A stretch of 64,000 nt of DNA from Aquabacterium sp. A3 (GCF_038069945.1 NZ_JBBPEV010000001.1:1984001-2048000), one strand, 5' to 3'; shown: positions 43,737 through 55,240, numbered from the stretch's first letter. Notes: a model not told the origin generated them from the sequence alone. Translations and numbers: made by a program.

Positions 43737-44489
43737 TCATGGCCTGCGGTACACCCACACCGGCCGGCCCTGCGGATCACCCGCCGGCAGGCGCAGCACG
43801 GCCTGCGCCGGCCAGGCCTGGCCTTGGGCGTCTCGCGCTTCAAACTCCAGGCTGACCAACCAGCTGCCAGGCCGCATTTCCCGGCGGGCCTTGTCCATGG
43901 CGCGGGGCATGGTCTCGGGCCGCTGGAAAAGGTAGACCACCTCGAAGGCCGACCAGTCCACCGCCCACATGTCGCCACGCTGCACGCGGGCCCAGGGGCA
44001 GCGCAGGCGCGCCACGGCCCACCACAGCCAACTCCACTCGATGCCGCTGAGCTGCGCGGTGGGGTAGGCCTCGCGCCAGGCCTTCAGGCCATCGCCCAGG
44101 CCACAACCGGCGTCGTGGATGCGCGCGCCGGCCGGCAGGGGCAGGTGGCGTGGCAACTCGCGCAGCGCGCCCACCGGCGTGGGAAACACCGGCGCGTCGC
44201 GCCAGGCCTGACGCGGGTAGGCCAGCAGCAACACGCCCAGCGGCACCAGCCACACCCAGGCGGGCAGACCACCCGAGGGCGCCAGGGCCAAGGCGCTGGC
44301 CGGAAAGCCTGCCGCCACGAACACCTGTCGCCAGGGTGTGGACGCCACCCGGGGCCAGCTGGCCAGCGCCGCACCCAGCAAGGCCGGCAGCAGCCAGATG
44401 GCCCACACCGGCGCGGCGGCCCGCTGCAAGGCCAGGCACAGGCCCCAGGCGGCCAGCCAGCTCAACACGGCGGGCAAGGGCCAGATCAT
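43737..44489 (-). CDS. Membrane-anchored class I SAM methyltransferase-like protein
   Basis: A 250-residue protein with about four hydrophobic segments in residues 1-95 (LLPALLGAALASW, AWVWLVPLGVLLLAY) and a Rossmann-type methyltransferase domain after that. Motif I is HDAGCGLGDGLKAWRE and the acidic end of strand 2 is SGIEWS. It lacks a recognisable substrate domain. It lies 17 bases downstream of parB on the same strand and may be co-transcribed with it. The combination of a membrane anchor and a small methyltransferase occurs in Burkholderiales next to parB, but its substrate is unknown. Confidence 0.8.
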   Translation of the reverse strand: MIWPLPAVLSWLAAWGLCLALQRAAAPVWAIWLLPALLGAALASWPRVASTPWRQVFVAAGFPASALALAPSGGLPAWVWLVPLGVLLLAYPRQAWRDAPVFPTPVGALRELPRHLPLPAGARIHDAGCGLGDGLKAWREAYPTAQLSGIEWSWLWWAVARLRCPWARVQRGDMWAVDWSAFEVVYLFQRPETMPRAMDKARREMRPGSWLVSLEFEARDAQGQAWPAQAVLRLPAGDPQGRPVWVYRRP

Positions 44490-44506
44490 GGCGGGGCGGT
44501 AACGGC

Positions 44507-45409
44507 TCAGGCCTCGGCCGCGCAGCCGCGCAGCTTGTCGATCAGGCCGTTGAGTTCGTCCAGGCTGCCAAAGGCGATGGTGACCTCGCCTTGCTCGCCA
44601 CGCTTGGTTTTCTTGCGGATGTGAATGCTCACTTGCGCTGTCAGCAAGTCAGACAGGGCTTCTTCCAGGCGCTGCACGTCACGCGACTTCTCGCTTTTGA
44701 CCCGCAACAGCGGGGCTTGGCGGCCCTGTCCCTGCACCTTGGACACGAGCTTTTCGGTCTCGCGCACGTTCAGCTTCTTGCTGGCCACCTCGTGGGCGGT
44801 GGTGATCTGCTGGGCCTTGTCCAGCGCCAGCAAGGCCCGGGCGTGGCCCATGTCCAGGTCACCGGCCATCAGCATGCCCTGCACGGGCTCGGCCAGGTTC
44901 AGCAGGCGCAGCAGGTTGCTGGCCGCACTGCGCGAACGGCCCACGGCCTGGGCGGCCTGCTCGTGGGTCAGACCAAATTCAGCCGTCAGGCGCTGCAGGC
45001 CCTGGGCCTCTTCCAGCGGGTTGAGGTCTTCGCGCTGGATGTTCTCGATCAAGGCCATGGCGGCGGCGGCCTCGTCGGGCACGTCCTTCACCAGCACCGG
45101 CACCTCGTGCAGGCCCGCCAACCTGGCGGCCCGCGAGCGGCGCTCACCCGCGATGATCTCGTACTGGCCCCCGCCCACCGGGCGCACCAGGATGGGCTGC
45201 ATGATGCCTTGGGCGCGGATGCTCTCGGCCAGCTCGTACAGCGAGCCCTCGTCCATGCGGGTTCGGGGCTGGTACTTGCCGGGCTGCAGCAGGTCCAGCC
45301 GCAGGGTGCTGGGCAGACCCTCGGCGGCCACCGCGGGCGTGTCGCTCACCTTCGGGCCCAAGAGGGCCTCCAGGCCCATGCCCAAACCTTTGGATTTTTT
45401 CGTTGCCAT
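44507..45409 (-). CDS. parB: Chromosome partitioning protein ParB
   Basis: A 300-residue protein that binds parS, loads as a CTP-dependent clamp and directs origin segregation with ParA. ATG 45409 gives MATKKSKGLGMGLEALLG; an upstream ATG at 45418 would add three residues. The N-terminal CTPase motif is GERRSRAARLAGL, the second block ENIQREDLNPLEEA, and the helix-turn-helix is THEQAAQAVGRSRSAASNLLRLL. The C-terminal dimer domain ends the protein. ParA is encoded not directly upstream but after an inserted PEP-CTERM gene. Three parS sites are at 51462-52807. Confidence 0.96.
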   Translation of the reverse strand: MATKKSKGLGMGLEALLGPKVSDTPAVAAEGLPSTLRLDLLQPGKYQPRTRMDEGSLYELAESIRAQGIMQPILVRPVGGGQYEIIAGERRSRAARLAGLHEVPVLVKDVPDEAAAAMALIENIQREDLNPLEEAQGLQRLTAEFGLTHEQAAQAVGRSRSAASNLLRLLNLAEPVQGMLMAGDLDMGHARALLALDKAQQITTAHEVASKKLNVRETEKLVSKVQGQGRQAPLLRVKSEKSRDVQRLEEALSDLLTAQVSIHIRKKTKRGEQGEVTIAFGSLDELNGLIDKLRGCAAEA

Positions 45410-45454
45410 GGGGTGCATTGTCCCCCATTCGTCAGGCCCCAACGAGCCCCACAC

Positions 45455-46108
45455 TCAGGCCTGGCGACGGCGGCGCAGCGCCCAAGCGCACACGGCCAGA
45501 CCGCCCAGGGCCAGCCATGCAGACTGGGCCTCAGGCACCGGCGTGGTCGGGGCAAGCAACTGCACTTCGCTCAAGGCAAACCAGCGGCCAGGCGTTTGCA
45601 GGGTGAGCTGCACCAGCCGGCCCACGCCCGGGGTGTTGAAGCTCAGCATGACGGGCGTATCGTGGGCCAGCGCACCTCCTGACACATAACCCGTGGGCAC
45701 CGTGACGGCCTCGCCAAACTCGCCGCCGTCCAGCGCATACCGCACGGTGGCCGACAAGGGCAGGTACACCGCCGCCTTGGGATAGGTCAGGAAATGCGCC
45801 CGGATCTGGCCCACGGCCTGGTCGCTGCCCAGGTCGAAGGTGATGGTGGGTGACTTGCCATCCCACAGCACATAGGGCGCCCAGTTGTTGTACCCCGCGC
45901 CCACCCCCGCCGGGATGACGCCATCCGTGAGCTCGCCGCCCGGGTCGTTGTAGCCATAGCCATTGTTGGGCCCGTTGACCGACAAGGTGTAGCTGTCCAC
46001 GGCCAGCACCTCTTGGGCCTGTGCGCCCATGGACGACAACAAAGCGGCAGCCATCACGGCCGCGGGCCACAGGCGCATCCCCATGCCCGGTACTCCAATG
46101 TGTTTCAT
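45455..46108 (-). CDS. PEP-CTERM-type surface protein with discoidin-like domain, between parA and parB
   Basis: A 217-residue exported protein. ATG 46108 precedes a signal peptide (AAVMAAALLSSMGAQAQ); the longer open frame upstream is antisense or out of frame with parA. The mature part resembles an F5/8 type C (discoidin-like) fold: WDGKSPTITFDLGSDQAVGQ, then YALDGGEFGEAVTV and FALSEVQLLAP. The sorting signal is a variant, V-P-E-A instead of VPEP, followed by a helix (AWLALGGLAVCAWAL) and RRRRQA. It separates two genes normally adjacent. Confidence 0.82.
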   Translation of the reverse strand: MKHIGVPGMGMRLWPAAVMAAALLSSMGAQAQEVLAVDSYTLSVNGPNNGYGYNDPGGELTDGVIPAGVGAGYNNWAPYVLWDGKSPTITFDLGSDQAVGQIRAHFLTYPKAAVYLPLSATVRYALDGGEFGEAVTVPTGYVSGGALAHDTPVMLSFNTPGVGRLVQLTLQTPGRWFALSEVQLLAPTTPVPEAQSAWLALGGLAVCAWALRRRRQA

Positions 46109-46170
46109 GGCGTCAGAGCTTGTCACAGACCGGCAGACCGCACAGCCCCCGGATCGCGGGCATGCGGCGA

Positions 46171-46947
46171 TCAGGCCACGCCCCGGGCCACCCGGTCCAC
46201 CAGCTCGCGCGCGAAGCTGACGAAGGCCTGCGCGCCCTTGCTGGAGGGGTCGAACACGACGCCAGGCACCCCATAGCTGGGGGCCTCGGCCAGGCGCACA
46301 TTGCGCGGGATGACGGTGTTGAACACCTTGTCGCCAAAGTGCCCCTTGAGCTGCTCGCTCACCTGCTGCTGCAGGGTGATGCGCGGATCGAACATCACCC
46401 GCAACAGCCCGATCAGCTTGAGCTCGCGGTTGAGGTTGGCATGCACCTGCTTGACGGTGTTGACCAGGTCGGTGAGGCCTTCCAGCGCGAAGTACTCGCA
46501 CTGCATGGGCACGATCACGCCATGCGCGCAGGTCAGGCCGTTGAGCGTGAGCAGGCTCAAGCTGGGCGGGCAGTCGATGAGCACGAAGTCGTAGTCGGCG
46601 GCGGCCGCTTCGATGGCGGCCTTCAGGCGTCGGTCACGCCGCTCCAGGTTGACCAGCTCGATCTCGGCGCCCGCCAGCTCGCGGTTGGCGCCCAGCACGT
46701 CGTAGCCGGCTTTTTCGCTGCGGGCACGGGCCTCGGCGATGGTCACGTCTTCCAGCAGCACGTCGTACACGCTGTGGGGCAAGGTGCGCTTGTCCACGCC
46801 CGAGCCCATGGTGGCGTTGCCCTGCGGGTCCAGGTCGACGATGAGCACGCGCTGCCCGATCTGGGCCAGGCCGGCGGCCAGGTTCACGGTGGTGGTCGTC
46901 TTGCCCACCCCGCCCTTTTGGTTGGCAATGCAGAAGATGTGCGGCAT
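46171..46947 (-). CDS. parA: Chromosome partitioning ATPase ParA
   Basis: A 258-residue ParA/Soj-type ATPase that moves the ParB-bound origin along the nucleoid. The deviant Walker A is KGGVGKTTTT near residues 11-20, the following motif is LIVDLDPQGNATMGSG and the Walker B region is DYDFVLIDCPPSLS. The N-terminal regulatory extension of plasmid ParA is absent, as expected for chromosomal ParA. ATG 46947 is the only good start. In most Burkholderiales parA follows rsmG directly; here it is separated from rsmG by two plus-strand genes. Confidence 0.96.
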   Translation of the reverse strand: MPHIFCIANQKGGVGKTTTTVNLAAGLAQIGQRVLIVDLDPQGNATMGSGVDKRTLPHSVYDVLLEDVTIAEARARSEKAGYDVLGANRELAGAEIELVNLERRDRRLKAAIEAAAADYDFVLIDCPPSLSLLTLNGLTCAHGVIVPMQCEYFALEGLTDLVNTVKQVHANLNRELKLIGLLRVMFDPRITLQQQVSEQLKGHFGDKVFNTVIPRNVRLAEAPSYGVPGVVFDPSSKGAQAFVSFARELVDRVARGVA

Positions 46948-47116
46948 GGGGTGATTATCGCGTGGCAGAACGCTTCCGGCCGGCCTGCATTTTCACACCG
47001 TACCCCCTTGCGGAGGTGTTCAACCCAAGGGCCAACCCCTAGACTGTTAAGGTTTCATTAATAAATCAGGGCCCCGGTCGTCGCGCCGCCGGTGGCACCG
47101 TTCAGGGAAGCCCGCC

Positions 47117-49726
47117 GTGTCCACCACAGACATCGTTCATCCATTTGCGCGAGACGCGCACGCGCGTTCAGCCCTGCCCGGTGCCTGGTGGTGGGGCCTG
47201 CGCTTGTTCACGCTGTCGATCACCCTCGGGCTCATCACGTGGATGGCCTGGGCGCCTGAGCAGGCCCTGCCTGTGTTCTGGGGGCTGGTTGTGCCCGCTG
47301 TACCGATGGTGCTGGTGCTGGCACCGGGGCTGTGGCGGCAGGTCTGTCCGATGGCGCTGATGAACCAACTGCCACGCACCCTGCGCGTCGGCTGGCGGCG
47401 CACCTTGCCCGATGGCTGGCAGCGGGCCTCCTTCGGCATCGCCATGGGCTTGTTCATTCTGGGTGTGGCACTGCGGGGGCCTGTGCTGAACACCCACGGC
47501 CCCTTGCTGGCCGGGGTGCTGTTGATGATGGGCGCACTGGCGTTTGCGGGCGGCCTGGTCTTCAAAGGCCGCAGTGGCTGGTGCGGCACTTTTTGCCCTC
47601 TGGGGCCCGTGCAACGGGCCTATGGCCATGCGCCGCTGGCCGTCGTGCCCAACGGCTATTGCCCCAGTTGCGTGGGCTGCCAGCAGCACTGCTTTGATGC
47701 CAACCCCCGGCAGGCCATCTTTCAGGACCTGTCGGCCGACGATCCCCGCCATGCGCAGTGGCGGCAATGGTTTTTCGGGCTGCTGCCCGGCCTGATCGTG
47801 GGCTTTTTCACCCTGAGCCCCCCGGTGGCGGCCAGTGTGTGGCACTACGAGGCGCGCCTGCTGGGGTCCGCCCTGGCGCCCCTGGGCCTGTACGCACTGC
47901 TGAGCACGGCCCTGCCCATCGGCCGCTACCGCCTGTCGCTGTTGTTTGGTCTGACGGCGCTGGCCCTGTTCTACCTGTACACCGGCCCGGGCATGGTGCG
48001 CCAGGCTGCCGCCTTGCTGGGCCTGGAGGCCTCGCCCCACGCCCAGGGCTGGGCCACCGGCCTGGGTTTGCTGGGTGGCTTGAGCATGCTGGTCAATGGC
48101 CTGCGCAACGAGCACCTGCACCGCCGCACCCTGCGGGCGCAGCGCAAGGCCGAGGCTCAGCGCAAAGCACAGTGGCAGGCCATCCACCTGCACCGCCCCA
48201 CCCTGCGCAACGTCGCCACTGGCCAGCAGTCCACGGTCGAACCCGGGCAGCGCCTGGCCGAGGCCTTGCGCGAACAGGGCACGCGCCTGCCCAAGGGCTG
48301 TGGGGCCGGGATCTGTGGCGGCGATGCCGTGGCCATCTGCGAAGGGCTGGAACAGTTGCCACCGCCGGGTGCCCAAGAGCTGGCCACCTTGCGGCGCCTC
48401 GGCCTGGAAGGCCGCGCACGCCTGGCGTGCATGTGCGAGGTCACCGCACCCATCGCGGTGGACACACGGCGCGAAGCCCTGGCCTGCGCGCCTGACGGGG
48501 CCAGGGCGTCCGGGCCCGACGCGCTGCAACAGCAAGGCATCGAGCAGGTCGTCATCATCGGCAACGGGATCGCCGGGGTGTCCATGGCCGAAGCCCTGCG
48601 GCGACACTGCCCTGGCGTGACGCTGCACCTGGTCAGCGACGAAGCACACCCCTTCTACAACCGCATGGGCCTGGCGGACGCCTTGGGGGCCTCGGCCCAG
48701 GTGAGTGATCTGTACCTGCGCGACGCGGCCTGGGCCGACGACTGGCGCATCACGCCTTGGCTGCGGGCCCCGGTTCGGCGCATCGACCGGCACACGCAAA
48801 CCGTGGTGTTCAAAGACGGCCGCACCCTGCCCTATGACCGCCTGGTGCTGGCCACAGGCGCCCACGCCGCCCGGCCCGATGCGGTGTTCGATGCGGCCGG
48901 CAACGCCTTCGTGTTGCGCACCATCGCCGACGTCGAGCGCATTCAGCGCCACCTGGGTCAGCACGACGCACGCCGGGCGACGGTGGTGGGCGGCGGGGTG
49001 CTGGGGGTCGAAGCCGCGCTGGCGCTTCAGTTGCGTGGACTGCAGGTGCACCTGCTGGAGCGTGCGCCCCACCTGATGGCAGCGCAGCTGGACGCGGTGG
49101 GCGGCGCCCACCTGACGGATGCCCTGGTGGCGCGCGGCATCTCGGTGCACACCCAGGTGACCGCACTGCACTGGGTGACCGACGCCCATCAGCAACTGCG
49201 CGGCGTGCGCATGGGCGACGGACCGGAGCTGGCCACCGACATCGTGGTGGCCTGCCTGGGCATTCGGCCGCGCAGCCGCCTGGCACAAGAAGCCGGCCTG
49301 CGTGTGCAGGCCCGTGGCATCGAGGTGGACGGCTTGCAGCGCACCAGTGACCCGCACATCCTGGCCGTGGGGGACGTGGCACTGACCCCCGGGCCCGGCG
49401 GGCTGTGGGCCACGGCCGTGGCGCAGGCCGAACGGGCCGTGCAGGGTTTGCTGGCGCAGGAAACCACCGGCGATGCGGGGCCGCTGATGCTCAAGCTCAA
49501 GGCCGATGACCTGGACGTGGTGGCGTGGGGCGACAGCCGGGCCCAGGACTCCGATGAGGTCTGGCAGGCCGACGCCGACAGCGGCTTTTTCTGGCGCGTG
49601 GTGTGGCGTGCAGACACCCTGGCGGGATGGCAGTGCGTGGGGCCTGCCGGCAGCGCACAGGCCCTGGCGCAAGCCCTGCACAGCGGCTGTCCGCGCCAGG
49701 CGCGCGACGCGCTGGACACCCTCTGA
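47117..49726 (+). CDS. Membrane polyferredoxin / 2Fe-2S / FAD-NAD(P)H oxidoreductase fusion
   Basis: An 869-residue three-part protein with GTG start 47117 and AGGGAAG 8 bases upstream. Residues 20-310 hold about eight membrane helices with NapH/NosR-like iron-sulfur cysteines: VCPMALMNQ, GWCGTFCPLGP and CPSCVGCQQHC. Residues of about 355-450 form a 2Fe-2S ferredoxin domain with CGAGICGGDAVAIC and RLACMCEV; the usual C-x2-C step is altered. Residues of about 475-800 are a NirB/rubredoxin-reductase-like flavoprotein (VVIIGNGIAGVSMAEAL, ATVVGGGVLGVEAAL, ILAVGDVALTPG). The architecture suggests electron transfer between NAD(P)H and membrane quinone or an external acceptor. Direction and partner are unknown. 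Confidence 0.85.
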   Translation: MSTTDIVHPFARDAHARSALPGAWWWGLRLFTLSITLGLITWMAWAPEQALPVFWGLVVPAVPMVLVLAPGLWRQVCPMALMNQLPRTLRVGWRRTLPDGWQRASFGIAMGLFILGVALRGPVLNTHGPLLAGVLLMMGALAFAGGLVFKGRSGWCGTFCPLGPVQRAYGHAPLAVVPNGYCPSCVGCQQHCFDANPRQAIFQDLSADDPRHAQWRQWFFGLLPGLIVGFFTLSPPVAASVWHYEARLLGSALAPLGLYALLSTALPIGRYRLSLLFGLTALALFYLYTGPGMVRQAAALLGLEASPHAQGWATGLGLLGGLSMLVNGLRNEHLHRRTLRAQRKAEAQRKAQWQAIHLHRPTLRNVATGQQSTVEPGQRLAEALREQGTRLPKGCGAGICGGDAVAICEGLEQLPPPGAQELATLRRLGLEGRARLACMCEVTAPIAVDTRREALACAPDGARASGPDALQQQGIEQVVIIGNGIAGVSMAEALRRHCPGVTLHLVSDEAHPFYNRMGLADALGASAQVSDLYLRDAAWADDWRITPWLRAPVRRIDRHTQTVVFKDGRTLPYDRLVLATGAHAARPDAVFDAAGNAFVLRTIADVERIQRHLGQHDARRATVVGGGVLGVEAALALQLRGLQVHLLERAPHLMAAQLDAVGGAHLTDALVARGISVHTQVTALHWVTDAHQQLRGVRMGDGPELATDIVVACLGIRPRSRLAQEAGLRVQARGIEVDGLQRTSDPHILAVGDVALTPGPGGLWATAVAQAERAVQGLLAQETTGDAGPLMLKLKADDLDVVAWGDSRAQDSDEVWQADADSGFFWRVVWRADTLAGWQCVGPAGSAQALAQALHSGCPRQARDALDTL

Positions 49727-49759
49727 GCGGGGGGTGACACCGCTTCAGCGGTGCGCAGC

Positions 49760-49777
49760 ATGTCACGGTACTTTCAC
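49760..49777 (+). promoter_or_regulatory. Possible PHO-box-like direct repeat
   Basis: ATGTCAC, four bases GGTA, then CTTTCAC: two 7-base units at 11-base spacing, the geometry of a PhoB box (CTGTCAT units). Each unit matches only partly. It lies about 75 bases before the ATG of the choice-of-anchor protein, a family related to phosphatase-associated proteins. Confidence 0.25.
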
Positions 49778-49850
49778 ACGGTCTCTGCACATTGGCAGGG
49801 TGTATGCCGCCTCGCTGGCGGTTTGTGTTTCACCCTGATTGCAGTGCACC

Positions 49851-51338
49851 ATGAAAAAATCGCTTCTGGCCCTGGCCGCCGCCGCTTCTCTGTCCACCCT
49901 GAGCCTTTCGGCCCATGCCGGCCTGCTGGACGGTGCATCGCTGGCCTGGACACATCAACACAGCGTCGACGGAGACTACCTGTCCGAGATCATCGCCTTT
50001 GACGACGCCCGCAACGAGCTGTGGGTGGCGGGCGTGACGGGCGTCGACATCCTGAATGCCGCGACGGGTGCCTTCATCGAGCGCCTGGACATCAGCAACT
50101 TCGGGCACGTCAACAGCGTGGCCATCCACAACGGCGTGGCCGCCCTGGCCATCGAGAACAACAACCGCGACTTGCCCGGACTGGTGCAAACCTACAGCAC
50201 GGCGTCCCGCTCGCTCAGCAACAGCTACGCCGTGGGCGCCCTGCCCGACATGCTCACCTTCACGAAGGACGGCAGCAAGATCCTGGTGGCCAACGAAGGC
50301 ACCCCCTCGGTCTACGGCGCCTTGGGCAGCAGCATGGCGCCCAGCGATCCCGTGGGCAGCGTGAGCATCATCAACGTGGCCACGGGCACCGTCACCACCA
50401 CCAGCAACCTGAACACCGCCGCCCGCACGGGCTCCTACCTGCGCACCAACACCGGCATGGACTTCGAGCCCGAGTACATCGCTGTCAACGCCGCCGGCAC
50501 CAAGGCCTACGTCACCCTGCAAGAGGCCAACGGCCTGGCCGTGGTGGACGTGGCCAGCGGCCAGGTGGACAAGGTGGTGGGCCTGGGCGTGAAGGACTTC
50601 AGCCAGCCGGGCAATCAGATCGATGCCAGCCACAAAGACAACAAGATCGAACTGCAGTCGCTGAACGTCAAGGGCCTGTACATGCCCGACAGCGTGGTGG
50701 CCTACGAGGCGGGTGGTCAGACCTTCCTGGTCATGGCCAACGAAGGTGACTTCCGCGAAGACGACGCCGACAAAGAGCGCGCGAAAAACGTGTTCGGCAC
50801 CGCCGCGCCCTTGAACGAGTTGAACATCTCCACCACCGACTCCACCGCCAACGACCTGATCACCGCCGGTGCGCGCTCGTTCTCGATCCGTGACGAAGAT
50901 GGCAACCTGGTGTACGACAGCGGCAGCATCCTGGACGCCGCCGCCATCGCCGCCGGCATCTACGACGACGGCCGCAGCGACGACAAGGGCGTCGAGCCCG
51001 AGGGCGTGGAGATCATGCAGATCGAAGGCCGCACCGTCGCCTTCATCGGCCTGGAGCGCACCACCAAGTCGGCCGTGGCCGCCTTCGACATCACCGATCC
51101 GAACGCGGTCAGCTTCCTGCAGCTGCTGGTGGCCGATGGCAGTGTCTCGCCCGAAGGCCTCAAGGGCTTCCGCGTGGGCAACGACTACTACCTGGCGCTG
51201 TCCAACGAAGTGACCAGCACCACCGCGGTGTTCCACCTGGCCACGGCGGCCGTGCCCGAGCCTGAAACCTACGCCCTGATGCTGGCCGGTCTGGGCGTGG
51301 TGGGCGCGATGGCCCGTCGCCGCCGCCAACGCGGCTGA
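49851..51338 (+). CDS. Choice-of-anchor I-type PEP-CTERM protein
   Basis: A 495-residue exported protein starting at ATG 49851 (the open frame adds four codons upstream). Signal peptide: KKSLLALAAAASLSTLSLSAHA. The mature chain is a seven-bladed-propeller-like repeat protein of the choice-of-anchor I family: WVAGVTGVDILNAATG, VNSVAIHNGVAALAIEN, KILVANEGTPS, and ending KGFRVGNDYYLALSNEVTST. The sorting signal is VPEP, a helix YALMLAGLGVVGAMA, then RRRRQRG. It probably sits on the cell surface or in the extracellular matrix; related proteins in other bacteria occur with alkaline phosphatase. It lies between the redox fusion and rsmG. Confidence 0.9.
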   Translation: MKKSLLALAAAASLSTLSLSAHAGLLDGASLAWTHQHSVDGDYLSEIIAFDDARNELWVAGVTGVDILNAATGAFIERLDISNFGHVNSVAIHNGVAALAIENNNRDLPGLVQTYSTASRSLSNSYAVGALPDMLTFTKDGSKILVANEGTPSVYGALGSSMAPSDPVGSVSIINVATGTVTTTSNLNTAARTGSYLRTNTGMDFEPEYIAVNAAGTKAYVTLQEANGLAVVDVASGQVDKVVGLGVKDFSQPGNQIDASHKDNKIELQSLNVKGLYMPDSVVAYEAGGQTFLVMANEGDFREDDADKERAKNVFGTAAPLNELNISTTDSTANDLITAGARSFSIRDEDGNLVYDSGSILDAAAIAAGIYDDGRSDDKGVEPEGVEIMQIEGRTVAFIGLERTTKSAVAAFDITDPNAVSFLQLLVADGSVSPEGLKGFRVGNDYYLALSNEVTSTTAVFHLATAAVPEPETYALMLAGLGVVGAMARRRRQRG

Positions 51339-51388
51339 GCCAGCAGCGGCCCCGTCACCTGTCGGCCGTATCGGCAGTGTCAGCGGCT

Positions 51389-52170
51389 TCAGCCGACCTG
51401 GGCAGGCACGGGGCGCATCCACACCAGACAACGCTCGGCCTCCAGGCCGGGCACGGTCAATGGTTCCACGTGGAACACCTCGACGTCGGCAGGCAGTTGA
51501 GACAACTCGTCCTCGGGTGCCCTGCCCTTCATCGCCATCCACACGCCGCCAGGGGCCAGGCGCTCTCGCGTCAAGGCGACGAAATCGGCCAGCGACGCAA
51601 AGGCCCGTGACGTGACCAACTCGTGCTGACTGCGCAGGTCTTCCACCCGCGCGTGTTCGGCCCGCAGATTGGGCAGGCGCAATTCGGCCGCCACCTGCCG
51701 GATGAAGGCCGCCTTCTTGCCCACGGTGTCCACGCAGGTCACCTGCACATCCGGACGGGCAATCGCCAACAGCACCCCCGGCAGGCCACCGCCGCTCCCC
51801 ACGTCCAGCAGGCGCACGGGCGCATCACCGCCACGCTCCGCCAGATGGCCGTTCAGGCGAGGCAACACTGCCAGGCAGTCGCTGAGGTGGTGCGTGAACA
51901 TCTCCGGCGCGTCGCGCAAGGCGGTCAGGTTGTAGGTGGCGTTCCAGTGCGCCAGCATGCCCATGTAGGCAGCGCAACGCTGACGCTGCGCCTCGTCCAG
52001 CGCCACACCCAGCGCCTCCAGCACCGGCCCCAGGGCACTCAGCCACTGGTCCTCGGACCAGCTCACGGGCGGGCGAACCGCCGGCTTCGGCGCGAGTCGC
52101 GGTTGGGGGCGCTGGCCACCGGTCTTGCCGGCGCCTGGCGAGCTCAGGCCGAGAGGCCGCCTGTAGCCTT

Positions 52171-52174
<4 letters not shown>
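51389..52174 (-). CDS. rsmG: 16S rRNA m7G527 methyltransferase RsmG
   Basis: A 261-residue SAM-dependent enzyme (formerly GidB). The start ATG 52174 overlaps the stop of mnmG (ATGA). Residues of about 1-38 are a Pro/Arg-rich extension not seen in E. coli RsmG (207 residues). The SAM-binding motif is [17 protein letters not shown], the second strand ends [12 protein letters not shown] and the [10 protein letters not shown] block is family-typical. The codons for VFHVEPLT at the C-terminal end contain a parS site. It is the second gene of the mnmG-rsmG pair near the origin. Confidence 0.95.
51462..51477. other. parS: parS site 1 (within rsmG)
   Basis: GGTTCCACGTGGAACA matches the parS consensus TGTTNCACGTGNAACA at all fixed positions except the first base. 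It is a near-perfect palindrome around CACGTG and lies in the 3' part of rsmG. It is the weakest of three copies in a 1.35-kb span. Confidence 0.8.
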
Positions 52175-54294
<2,120 letters not shown>

Positions 54295-54488
54295 GGGCAA
54301 CCTGCCTCATTTTTGAGCAACCTTCCATTGTACCGAGGGCGGCCGTTGTCGGCGAGAAACCCTGCCACGCTCGCCCCCTCAACAAGGGTGCTCCCGCAGT
54401 GGCGCCGCCGCGATCCTGCGGGCACAATCAAGCCACGAATTGATCGGACACCGTCGCGTGACCGACCCACCAAACCCAGGAGCACACC

Positions 54489-55145
54489 ATGATCCCATCC
54501 AGGTCCACCATCTTGCGCCCCACCGCCGTGCGCCCTGTCCCCCGCGCCATCGCCCTGGGCGTGGCCACGCTGTCGGCGCTGATGGTACCAACGGCCCAGG
54601 CCGCCATCGACACCAACGCCTGGGACGTCTACAACGGGCCTGATGGCAACGTGCAGTTCTCCATCTACCACGCACCCAACCAGTCGGACGTCACCTATCT
54701 GTACGGGCAAGTGACTCAGCAAGTCGCGGGCGACGGCAGCCTCAGCCACACCCTGCAGGGCCTGAGCTTCAGCTTGGACGTGGCCGCCGCGCTCTACATC
54801 GTCAACGAGGGCGCCACCCTGAGCAACGCGCTGTTCGACAGCGGCGCCTACATCCCGCTGGTGGGCGCCACCAACCAAACCTGGACCAGCCTGACCGTGT
54901 ACGGCACAGAGACTTTCTGGCTGGGCGCCCAAACCCGCGAAGGCAATGTCGGATCCCAGCCCTGGACAGGCCTGGGCTGGGCCCAGCTGCGCTTTGACGA
55001 ACAAGGTCAGCTGGAACTGCTGAGCAGCGTGGTGGCCTACGACAGCACCAGCCTGGTGGTGGGCGCCGTGCCCGAGCCCGGCACCTGGGCCCTGATGGGC
55101 ATCGGCCTGGTCGGGCTGGGCTGGGCGGCCCGACGCCGCGCCTGA
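54489..55145 (+). CDS. PEP-CTERM surface protein
   Basis: A 218-residue exported protein with AGGAG before ATG 54489 and signal peptide ALGVATLSALMVPTAQA. The mature part is beta-rich (NVQFSIYHAPNQSDVTYLYG, LSHTLQGLSFSLDVAAALYI) without a recognised domain. The sorting signal is VPEP, TWALMGIGLVGLGWA and RRRA. It diverges from mnmG across a 194-base gap. Seven proteins of this class in the window imply an active exosortase system elsewhere in the genome. Confidence 0.87.
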   Translation: MIPSRSTILRPTAVRPVPRAIALGVATLSALMVPTAQAAIDTNAWDVYNGPDGNVQFSIYHAPNQSDVTYLYGQVTQQVAGDGSLSHTLQGLSFSLDVAAALYIVNEGATLSNALFDSGAYIPLVGATNQTWTSLTVYGTETFWLGAQTREGNVGSQPWTGLGWAQLRFDEQGQLELLSSVVAYDSTSLVVGAVPEPGTWALMGIGLVGLGWAARRRA

Positions 55146-55240
55146 GCACGCATGGGGGCTTGGCAAGCCCCCGGCAGGCTCGTATAGTGACTGTTCTCGC
55201 TGTCGTCACCGAGCATTCAAGCAGGGCCCTCTTTCCTCAG

